Positions 1 through 5,084 of a DNA stretch of 7,904 bases are shown in pieces. A program made the position numbers and the translations under genes. The first letter of the stretch is position 1, and the number at the start of each line of letters is the position of its first letter. Location of the stretch: positions 1 through 7,904 of the forward strand of contig USJT01000044.1 in NCBI GenBank assembly GCA_900555175.1. Direction: 5' to 3'. Source of the stretch: an uncultured bacterium. GTDB lineage: Bacteria; Cyanobacteriota; Vampirovibrionia; Gastranaerophilales; Gastranaerophilaceae. The notes beneath the pieces were generated by a model. It had not been told where the DNA came from. It did not search any database and worked only from the letters and a program-made list of their open reading frames with translations.

Positions 1-41
1 TCGGCGCAATCAGAGATGTAGTCGTTGATTTCGCCGTTTGA
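1..41 (+). CDS. 3' end of an unidentified gene (partial)
   Basis: The frame beginning at position 3 reads GAIRDVVVDFAV and stops at TGA 39-41. The other two plus-strand frames stop by position 27. The short peptide looks like a plausible protein C-terminus, but it is too short to assign to a family. The gene lies mostly outside the window. Its stop codon overlaps the possible -35 box of the next gene. It could equally be a chance open frame. Confidence 0.4.
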   Translation, partial: GAIRDVVVDFAV

Positions 42-66
42 CTTGTAATAATCTGAAAAATATGTT
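38..66 (+). promoter_or_regulatory. putative promoter of the YtxH/DUF948/YtxH cluster
   Basis: TTGACT (38-43) and TATGTT (61-66) are separated by 17 bases. This gives a predicted start near 73 and a short leader carrying GAGG at 86-89, seven bases before the ATG at 97. The -10 box is only a partial match (4 of 6), so the call is moderate. Confidence 0.4.
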
Positions 67-96
67 AAGATTATATATGAAAGATGAGGTTATGTT

Positions 97-414
97 ATGA
101 GTAAAAACAAATCATTAATGTTCGGAATGGGTTTGCTTGCAGGCGTTGTCGGCGGACTTATTGCAGGTGTTTTATATGCCCCGAAATCAGGCGAAGAATC
201 AAGACGCAAGATTAAAGAAGCAGCTTGCGAATTGTATGAAAAAAATTCTCCGGCAATTAAGGAAGCTAAAAAACAAGCCCTTGAAAATATTGATCTTATG
301 AAATATAAGCTGGAAAGGCAATTTAGAAAATTTAATAATATGATAAAATCAAAGAAACTTCTTAAAGCAAAAGAGCTTGAAGAAATGGATGATGAATATA
401 ACTATGAAAATTAG
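97..414 (+). CDS. YtxH-like small membrane-anchored protein (copy 1)
   Basis: This 105-residue protein has one glycine-rich hydrophobic segment at about residues 8-27. It is followed directly by APKSGEESRR (28-37), the signature of the YtxH family. The remainder, about 38-100, is a charged, lysine- and glutamate-rich helix likely to form a coiled coil, ending in an acidic tail. The start is supported by GAGG at 86-89. YtxH proteins are poorly understood; in Firmicutes they are linked to general stress, and no enzymatic role is known. The protein is probably held at the cytoplasmic membrane with its helix in the cytoplasm. The same hydrophobic-APKSGEE-helix layout recurs in the gene at 897, suggesting an old duplication around the DUF948-like gene between them. 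Confidence 0.8.
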   Translation: MSKNKSLMFGMGLLAGVVGGLIAGVLYAPKSGEESRRKIKEAACELYEKNSPAIKEAKKQALENIDLMKYKLERQFRKFNNMIKSKKLLKAKELEEMDDEYNYEN

Positions 415-468
415 TTATTAATATCAAAATTGTTATAACTTATTTAGTCAGTTAAAGGAAAATTAAAA

Positions 469-825
469 ATGGAAATGTCTCAAATCGCGTTAAATCAAGG
501 CTTAACTTTTTTAGCTTGGGCAACAGGGGTTGTCTTTATAGTTGTTGCAGGTTTTTTGGTTAAACTATTGATTGACCTTTCAGCTCTCGCAAAGAACTTG
601 AAAGAAACTTCTAACATTGTTAATACAGAATTGAAACCGACACTTAAAGAATTAAATCAAACTTTGAGTTCAATTAATGAAATTGTAAAAAATACGGATA
701 AGGGAGTCGGAGATTTCAAATCTGCAGTAGGCAATTTTATAGATAAGACTAAAATTGTCTCAGGAACTTTGTTTGGCGGATTGATTAAAGGTTTTACTAC
801 TGCCTATAAGATGTTTAGAAAATAG
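469..825 (+). CDS. DUF948-like membrane protein
   Basis: This 118-residue protein has one transmembrane segment at about residues 13-37. A predicted coiled coil follows at about 40-80 with regularly spaced Leu, Ile and Asn residues (LKETSNIVNTELKPTLKELN). A C-terminal amphipathic stretch ends in basic residues. This architecture matches DUF948 proteins, which often sit beside YtxH genes, as YtxG does in Bacillus. The molecular role is unknown. AAAGGA (454-459) lies nine bases before the ATG; a second Met at residue 3 is a possible alternative start. The gap of 54 bases from the upstream gene suggests co-transcription. A TGTTATAAC element at 431-439 could be an extra extended -10 promoter, but its -35 region is poor. 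Confidence 0.7.
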   Translation: MEMSQIALNQGLTFLAWATGVVFIVVAGFLVKLLIDLSALAKNLKETSNIVNTELKPTLKELNQTLSSINEIVKNTDKGVGDFKSAVGNFIDKTKIVSGTLFGGLIKGFTTAYKMFRK

Positions 826-896
826 CCATTTCCGGTGATTATTTATCAAATCACAATTGTTAAAATGTATAAGAAACAGTAAAGGAGATATAAATT

Positions 897-1169
897 ATGT
901 CAGCAACTAAATTTTTAGCAGGTTTCATAGTTGGCGGTGCAATTGGCGCTATCGCAGGTGTTTTGTTAGCACCTAAATCAGGTGAAGAAACTCGTGCAAT
1001 GTTAGCAGATGGTGCTAAAGATGCTATGAAAAGAGCCGATGAAACAGTAAAAGAAATTCAATCAAAAGCTGATGATGTTGTTTCTGATATGCAAAGAAAA
1101 GGTGATGAAATTAAAGAAAAACTTCAAAACCTTATTAATCAGCAAAAAGAAGCAAAACAAGAAGCTTAA
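897..1169 (+). CDS. YtxH-like small membrane-anchored protein (copy 2)
   Basis: This 90-residue protein has a Gly/Ala-rich hydrophobic segment at about residues 5-24, followed by APKSGEETR at 25-33, the YtxH signature. A long charged helix with alternating Lys, Glu, Asp and Gln covers the rest (MKRADETVKEIQSKADDVVS). AAAGGAG at 881-887 supports the ATG. It is the third gene of the small cluster and ends just before the hairpin at 1185. Relative to copy 1 it is shorter and lacks the basic middle and acidic tail. An envelope or stress-related role is only suggested by the family; no partner is shown by the sequence. Confidence 0.82.
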   Translation: MSATKFLAGFIVGGAIGAIAGVLLAPKSGEETRAMLADGAKDAMKRADETVKEIQSKADDVVSDMQRKGDEIKEKLQNLINQQKEAKQEA

Positions 1170-1184
1170 GATGTCAGTTTAAAT

Positions 1185-1220
1185 AAAAAAATACCCGATT
1201 TAATTATCGGGTATTTTTTT
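1185..1220. terminator. bidirectional intrinsic terminator
   Basis: ATACCCGAT (1191-1199) pairs perfectly with ATCGGGTAT (1206-1214) around a six-base loop. It is flanked by A6 (1185-1190) and T6-T7 (1215 on), which gives a U-run on whichever strand is transcribed. It lies between the converging YtxH copy 2 gene and the LapA-like gene. The minus-strand gene's stop codon (1219-1221) is inside the flanking tract, so the structure can end both operons. Confidence 0.9.
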
Positions 1221-1602
1221 ATTGGTTGTCGTTATTGTTATTATTATTTTTTAGTGCATCATCAAGAGCTTTTTCTAACACTGTGATTTTGTTTTCCAAA
1301 ACTTGAATTTTTGCTTCTGCTGATGTATTTGAGATAGAACCTTTTTCAAGTTCTCTTTTATATGCTTTAAATTTTTCTTTTAAAGATGTATAAATCGGTG
1401 CAAAGAAAAATATGGCAGAAAGTTCTCCGAGTATAAATATTATAAGAGTGTAGAGAGCCATATTGAGGGTTAGTGTTTGCGGGGTGATATTTAAAATTTG
1501 GGCAATTTTGCTGCTCAAAATTGTTACACCTGCAGTGTCTTGATAATTCATTACAATTAAAAATACCAGAATTAATGTTGAAATTATTGATATAATTTGC
1601 AT
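1219..1602 (-). CDS. LapA/DUF1049-like membrane protein with coiled-coil tail
   Basis: This 127-residue protein has two hydrophobic segments, about residues 2-19 and 47-70. The first is followed by NYQDTAGVTILSSKI, similar to the 'N..pV.l.fl' stretch of LapA-domain (DUF1049) proteins. A coiled-coil region at about 98-118 follows, and six consecutive Asn residues (119-124) lie near the C-terminus. LapA-domain proteins are small inner-membrane proteins; in Escherichia coli LapA and LapB act in lipopolysaccharide assembly, but no LapB-type TPR domain is seen here. AAGAGGAT at 1609-1616 supports the start. The gene lies 29 bases after the pseudouridine synthase and is probably the last gene of that operon. 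Family assignment is moderate because the match rests on layout rather than strong motifs. Confidence 0.62.
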   Translation of the reverse strand: MQIISIISTLILVFLIVMNYQDTAGVTILSSKIAQILNITPQTLTLNMALYTLIIFILGELSAIFFFAPIYTSLKEKFKAYKRELEKGSISNTSAEAKIQVLENKITVLEKALDDALKNNNNNNDNQ

Positions 1603-1631
1603 TTTTTTATCCTCTTAATTTTATTAAATTG

Positions 1632-2540
1632 TTATTTATTTGCCCTTAAGAATTTTAATACTTTGGATATTTTTTCATCAGGCTCAATTTCGAGTTCTAT
1701 TATCTCATCTTTAAATGGTTTTGTAAACCTCAAAAAGTATGACTGTAAAACTTGCTCATCTGTTTTTACTTTTCCTTGTCCGGCACCGTATAAAGTGTCA
1801 TTATATACGGGGTGATTAATACTTTTCATGTGGACTCTTATTTGATGAGTTCTGCCTGTAATTAGAGTTAATTCAACATAAGTTGCATCTTTAAATCTCT
1901 CAAGTACTTTAACAATAGTTTTGCTTGGTTTGCCATCTTCTCTTGTCATCATTTTGTGCGGTTGATTTGGGTTTCTGCCTATTGGTGAATTTATTTCAAA
2001 TTCATCTTCGTTAATAACCCCTTTGACAATCGCACGGTATTTTTTTGTAATTGTATGATTTTTAATTTGATTTGCAAGAAATTCGTGAGCTTTATTATTT
2101 TTTGCAACCATTAAAAGTCCTGATGTGTTTCTGTCAAGCCTGTGCAAAATTCCGCGTCTGAATTCTCCGTTTATATCAGATAAATTGTCGCCATATTTGT
2201 ATAATAGGGCGTTAACAAGAGTGTTTTCTCTTTCAATTGATGTCGGATGTGTAAGCATTCCGGAAGGTTTGTTTACAACAAGCATATTTTCATCTTCCCA
2301 AACAATTTCAAGCGGAATATTTTGTGGTTCAATTTTTATACTTTCCGTTTCAGGAATTTCAAAATCGATTTTGTCATTTTCTTTTAGCGAATATGATGAT
2401 TTTTTTAGAGTATCATTGACTTTAACTGCTCCTGATTTTATCAGATTTTGGATTTTAGAACGCGATAAATCAGGTGTCATTTCTGACAAGTAGCTGTCTA
2501 ATCTTTTGTTTTCATCATTTTCATCTATAAAAATAATCAT
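1632..2540 (-). CDS. RluA/RluD-family RNA pseudouridine synthase
   Basis: This 302-residue enzyme is predicted to isomerise uridines to pseudouridine in RNA, most likely 23S rRNA as RluD does. An S4 RNA-binding domain lies at about 12-60 (RLDSYLSE...SRSKIQNLI). The catalytic domain carries VNKPSGMLTHPT (89-100), HRLDRNTSGLL (133-143) with catalytic Asp136, and GRTHQIRVHM (229-238). Length and domain order are typical of the RluD branch. Its ATG overlaps the lspA stop as ATGA (2537-2540), and no clear Shine-Dalgarno precedes it, so translation is probably coupled to lspA. The lspA-rluD-like pairing is common in bacteria. The exact target uridine cannot be told from sequence. Confidence 0.93.
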   Translation of the reverse strand: MIIFIDENDENKRLDSYLSEMTPDLSRSKIQNLIKSGAVKVNDTLKKSSYSLKENDKIDFEIPETESIKIEPQNIPLEIVWEDENMLVVNKPSGMLTHPTSIERENTLVNALLYKYGDNLSDINGEFRRGILHRLDRNTSGLLMVAKNNKAHEFLANQIKNHTITKKYRAIVKGVINEDEFEINSPIGRNPNQPHKMMTREDGKPSKTIVKVLERFKDATYVELTLITGRTHQIRVHMKSINHPVYNDTLYGAGQGKVKTDEQVLQSYFLRFTKPFKDEIIELEIEPDEKISKVLKFLRANK

Positions 2541-2998
2541 TTTGTCTTTTTAATAAGTATTAGAATTATTAGTGCTATAACCCCGATGTTTATGAATATA
2601 TCTGAAATATTAAAAACAGGGAAGTTTATAAAATTCAATTGAAAATAATCTCTTACATAGCCGTAAATAATTCTTTCATGAAGATTACCTGCAATACCTG
2701 CTGATAAAAGTGCAATAAAAAAACAGGCTTTTAATGATATTGCTTTCAGATGCTTGATTACATACAGAGCAAGAAGTACAAGAGCAATCATTGAAAGGAT
2801 TATAAGAAGTTCTCTTGAATTGTTGAGAATGCTGAAGGCTGCTCCTGTATTTTTTGTATAGTTTAAATAGAATAATGCATTTGAGTATTTTAAACCTTTT
2901 GACAAGTTTTCAACTACAATGTTTGAAAGATACAAATCCGTAAAAACAAAAAATACATAACAAACTACGAAATAAATGAATTTACTTGCTTTTTTCAT
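2537..2998 (-). CDS. lspA: signal peptidase II (lipoprotein signal peptidase)
   Basis: This 153-residue inner-membrane aspartyl protease removes signal peptides from diacylglyceryl-modified prolipoproteins. Four hydrophobic segments are visible, at roughly 7-25, 64-82, 90-106 and 132-150. Family motifs are NTGAAFS (50-56), GNLHERIIYGYVRDYF (104-119) and FNISDIFINIG (129-139). The catalytic aspartates should be Asp117 and Asp133, and both are present. Two usually conserved positions differ: GNLxDR is GNLHER (Glu108), and the Lys that normally follows the N-terminal Asp by four residues is Ser25. AGGAG (3010-3014), overlapping the previous gene's stop, supports the ATG. It lies 14 bases after the secreted-protein gene and overlaps the pseudouridine synthase gene by four bases. 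Confidence 0.92.
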   Translation of the reverse strand: MKKASKFIYFVVCYVFFVFTDLYLSNIVVENLSKGLKYSNALFYLNYTKNTGAAFSILNNSRELLIILSMIALVLLALYVIKHLKAISLKACFFIALLSAGIAGNLHERIIYGYVRDYFQLNFINFPVFNISDIFINIGVIALIILILIKKTK

Positions 2999-3012
2999 GA
3001 TTCAAGATTCTC

Positions 3013-3933
3013 CTACTTTGCTGTATCCTTTTCAGATTTTGTATCGAGTTTTATATATTTGTTTTCAGGAATAATGTTAACTCTTGTCATAATAAATGCA
3101 AGTCCACCCATATAAACGCGGATTTGATCATCTGTATAATTTTCTGCTCTCGTAATTCCGATTGATGCAACAGCATACTCATTTACGTTATCTTTGTTTG
3201 ATTTAAATACTCGTTCTAATATGTTATCATCAGGCATTTTTCTAAATGCATCATCTGATTTTGATTGCGGATAAACAATATTTTCTTTATTTATAGATGC
3301 AATTACAACGCTGTCTTTTGGTGCATCTACTTTTAAAGTTGCAGTATATTCCTTGTCTGCTCCGATTTGTTTTGGTGCATTAAGTTGAATATCTGTGTAT
3401 CTGGCATCACCAAATTTTAGAGTTGAAGTTTCTTCAATAATTTTTTCGGAATTAATAAGCCATTTAGTTCCGCGTTTCTCGAGATAATAAACGCATTGAG
3501 AAGTGGAATAAAGTTCTCCGATTGCTGTTAATTCTCCGATTTCTTCTTTAGATGTTGCAACTGCAATTTCATTTACAAACACTGTTGCGTAGTTGTCAGT
3601 GAATTCGACATTTTTAATTTCTGTTGTATAAGAAATATCAGGATAAGTTTTCCATGTTTCTTCGATAAGCTTGAAATAAATGTCTTTATTAAAGCCGTCA
3701 GAATTGACAAAATCATCTGCATAAAGATTTGACAAGCCTTTTGCATCATATTTGTTCGCAAATACATTTTGCTGCTCAATAACATTTTTAATATCATTGA
3801 GAGTAGATTTGTAAACTCTATTTTGTTCAATTCTGGCTTTTTGCACTGCAAAAAAGCCGTTTGCCTTTGAAGGTTCTTGAATTGCAGTACAAAGTAATAA
3901 AGCCGAAATTAATAAAACGGATAACTTTTTCAT
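3013..3933 (-). CDS. secreted NTF2-like (SnoaL-type) domain protein
   Basis: This 306-residue protein has an N-terminal signal peptide (MKKLSVLLISALLLCTA, cleavage probably after Ala24 in PSKA-NGFF), so it is likely exported. Residues about 45-165 fit an NTF2-like alpha+beta fold: a helix, 'DAKGLSNLYADDFVNSDG', a helix with Trp94, then strands ending '...YYLEKRGTKWLINSEKI'. Residues about 180-290 look like a second, mostly beta domain that I do not recognise. NTF2-like domains may be enzymes or binding modules, and no catalytic set is evident, so the function is unknown. Cys15 is preceded by Leu rather than Gly, Ala or Ser, so a lipoprotein is unlikely despite the lspA neighbour. It is the first gene of the operon. 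Its start has no Shine-Dalgarno and lies at the predicted transcription start. Confidence 0.72.
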   Translation of the reverse strand: MKKLSVLLISALLLCTAIQEPSKANGFFAVQKARIEQNRVYKSTLNDIKNVIEQQNVFANKYDAKGLSNLYADDFVNSDGFNKDIYFKLIEETWKTYPDISYTTEIKNVEFTDNYATVFVNEIAVATSKEEIGELTAIGELYSTSQCVYYLEKRGTKWLINSEKIIEETSTLKFGDARYTDIQLNAPKQIGADKEYTATLKVDAPKDSVVIASINKENIVYPQSKSDDAFRKMPDDNILERVFKSNKDNVNEYAVASIGITRAENYTDDQIRVYMGGLAFIMTRVNIIPENKYIKLDTKSEKDTAK

Positions 3934-3940
3934 AATTTTT

Positions 3941-3969
3941 ATTATACTTTAAAAATCAAATATTGTAAA
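3941..3969 (-). promoter_or_regulatory. strong sigma70-type promoter of the NTF2-lspA-rluD operon
   Basis: On the minus strand, TTTACA (3964-3969) and a perfect TATAAT (3941-3946) are separated by exactly 17 bases. The expected transcription start, about seven bases past the -10 box, is near 3934. The ATG begins at 3933, so the mRNA would be leaderless or nearly so. Confidence 0.72.
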
Positions 3970-4020
3970 ATAATAATTTTCGGGAGTTATATATAATTTT
4001 ACACTAAATATAATGTAAAA

Positions 4021-4050
4021 CGTCATGCTGAACTTGTTTCAGCATCTCTC
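4021..4050. repeat. REP-like intergenic palindrome
   Basis: ATGCTGAA (4025-4032) and TTCAGCAT (4038-4045) form a perfect eight-base stem around CTTGT, inside the context CGTC...CTCTC. Closely similar 'CATGCTGAACTTGTTTCAGCATC' palindromes are known as dispersed intergenic repeats in many bacteria. It lies just downstream of the pilin stop (4078-4080), on the minus strand. It might protect or end that transcript, although only a short T4 run follows the hairpin. No second copy exists in this window, so the repeat status is by recognition only. Confidence 0.55.
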
Positions 4051-4077
4051 AATAGTTAGCTCCTGCGATATGACTCC

Positions 4078-4791
4078 CTAATTTTCAATCATAATTTGAT
4101 TCCACGGGTAGTCTTTTTTTATTTCCCAGCCGTCTACTTGAATGAGTCTTGTGCAGTTATGCCGACGCCCTGCAGAGCTTACAGAGGGATCATCATAATT
4201 CCCGTATTTGCATGATTCTAATAATTCTTCTCTTGTTTTGTTTTCTGAACCGGGATTTGATGTTATAAATTTACCATTGCTAATCCCGAAAAGAAAACCT
4301 GTTTTTCCGTTAAAGTTTCCTTCTGTGAAATTTGAATTCTTAGCTCCTGTACAATATTTGTAATCTACGCAGTAAAATATATGCATTCGATTTGTATCTG
4401 ATACGTATGTGTCAAATCCTGAACCGTCATTAAATGCTACCGTAAACGCCGTATTACTACTTTTTTGTGATACCGTTTGTATATATTGACCTATGGTTTC
4501 ATTAAACCATTTTTGAGTATTTGCTCCGTTTCTTATCATATCGGAGCTGAATCTAATATCTTCTGGGACAAGCCCTTCATCTTGCTGCCATCTTAAAACG
4601 GCCTGACTCATAATAGAGTAAAATCTTTCAAGTTTTACTGCTGTTTGTTTTTTCTGGTAATTTTGAATTAATGAGGGCATCGTCATTGCGGCAACAACAC
4701 CGATGATGCCTAAAGTTATTAAAACTTCGGCAAGAGTAAAAGCATAAATTTTAAAGGCTGCATTATGTCTTCTATTCCCATTTGAATTTGA
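4078..4791 (-). CDS. type IV pilin-like prepilin, 5' end out of frame
   Basis: The open frame extends upstream of the first ATG (4686) to a stop at 4792-4794, and that extension encodes KIYA|FTLAEVLITLGIIGV. This is a classical prepilin peptidase site: cleavage between Ala and Phe (4738-4740), Glu at +5, then the hydrophobic assembly helix. Starting at 4686 would delete this and cannot give a functional pilin. The mature part would be 220 residues, with a globular domain holding four Cys (mature 124, 130, 177, 196) and the tail LIQVDGWEIKKDYPW. Such proteins are type IV pilins or type II secretion pseudopilins. No ATG, GTG or TTG exists in frame between 4687 and 4791. The likely true start (4866, or 4853, 4781 or 4763) needs one or two frame changes. 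I cannot tell functional recoding, pseudogene and assembly error apart. Confidence 0.78.
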   Translation of the reverse strand, partial: SNSNGNRRHNAAFKIYAFTLAEVLITLGIIGVVAAMTMPSLIQNYQKKQTAVKLERFYSIMSQAVLRWQQDEGLVPEDIRFSSDMIRNGANTQKWFNETIGQYIQTVSQKSSNTAFTVAFNDGSGFDTYVSDTNRMHIFYCVDYKYCTGAKNSNFTEGNFNGKTGFLFGISNGKFITSNPGSENKTREELLESCKYGNYDDPSVSSAGRRHNCTRLIQVDGWEIKKDYPWNQIMIEN

Positions 4792-4866
4792 TTAACTTCC
4801 TGAAAACCTGTGTTATACCTAAATCCTGTCGGGGGGGGGGCAACTGAAAGCATCTCTATAAAACAT
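4750..4866 (-). other. displaced 5' leader region of the pilin gene
   Basis: AGGAGG (4874-4879) stands seven bases before ATG 4864-4866. From that ATG the frame reads MFYRDAFSCPPPDRI and stops at 4819-4821, with further in-frame stops at 4813-4815 and 4792-4794. A second frame is open from ATG 4851-4853 through ATGs at 4781 and 4763 to TAA 4719-4721; it encodes TGFRYNTGF...MGIEDIMQPLK just before the pilin sequence. Had the C-run nine rather than ten bases, the 4866 start would enter this frame. One further base near the A4 at 4749-4752 would then join it to KIYAFTLAEV, giving a leader of about 42 residues. Confidence 0.5.
4831..4840. repeat. G10/C10 homopolymer
   Basis: Ten uninterrupted G on the plus strand (C on the pilin-coding strand) lie 23 bases after the ATG at 4866. 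In an AT-rich genome such a run is very unusual, and runs of this length slip readily at replication. The position just inside the 5' end of a surface-protein gene is typical of phase-variable contingency loci. It is also a frequent place for sequencing error. Confidence 0.9.
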
Positions 4867-4898
4867 TTTTCATCCTCCTAAATTAAATATCCGTATTT

Positions 4899-4927
4899 AT
4901 TATTTACGATTTTTCGTTATTTGTCAA
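4899..4927 (-). promoter_or_regulatory. promoter of the pilin gene
   Basis: On the minus strand a perfect TTGACA (4922-4927) is followed after 17 bases by AATAAT (4899-4904, five of six). The predicted transcription start is near 4892, only 13 bases before AGGAGG (4874-4879) and about 26 before ATG 4866. This supports 4866 as the native start and places the C10 tract within the 5' coding part. Confidence 0.6.
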
Positions 4928-5023
4928 TATTCTTGATTTGATTATATTTTTTATTCATGCTAACATCTTGGTGGACAGAAAAGAATACGGGAGTGTTTGT
5001 TTAAATAATTAATAACCCCTGAA

Positions 5024-5052
5024 TTTTCATAAAAAAACGAAGAGACTATATA
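5024..5052 (+). promoter_or_regulatory. possible leuS promoter
   Basis: TTTTCA (5024-5029) and TATATA (5047-5052) are separated by 17 bases, giving a predicted start near 5059. AAGAGGAT (5071-5078) then precedes the leuS ATG. Neither box is perfect. No T-box (AGGGTGG...ACCGCG) or Leu-rich leader peptide was found in the 290 bases between the pilin frame and leuS. Confidence 0.35.
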
Positions 5053-5084
5053 TAAGATGCAAAATCATCAAAGAGGATAAAAAA

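Noticed and set aside
835..854. Inverted repeat GTGATT...AATCAC between the DUF948 and second YtxH genes
   Set aside because: The six-base, AT-containing stem with no following T-run is too weak for a terminator, and no operator family is recognisable.
1597..2493. Plus-strand open frames of 72 and 122 codons
   Set aside because: They lie antisense to the well-supported pseudouridine synthase gene, lack family motifs and start sites, and are shadow frames.
3889..3933. Lipobox around Cys15 of the NTF2-like protein
   Set aside because: The residue before Cys is Leu, not Gly/Ala/Ser, and a better signal peptidase I site (PSKA-NG) follows.
3992..4014. Two plus-strand TATAAT boxes (3992-3997 and 4009-4014)
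   Set aside because: No plus-strand gene starts within the next kilobase; they are AT-rich chance matches in a minus-strand intergenic region.
4078..4686. Pilin gene starting at ATG 4686
   Set aside because: It would remove the prepilin cleavage site and most of the assembly helix, which are encoded in the same frame immediately upstream.
4957..5004. Short open frame MLTSWWTEKNTGVFV upstream of leuS, possible attenuator leader peptide
   Set aside because: It has one Leu and two Trp, so it does not fit control by leucine. There is no Shine-Dalgarno and no terminator/antiterminator pair before leuS.
4880..5084. T-box riboswitch in front of leuS
   Set aside because: No AGGGTGGNACCGCG-like T-box sequence and no leader terminator; T-boxes are mainly a Firmicutes feature.
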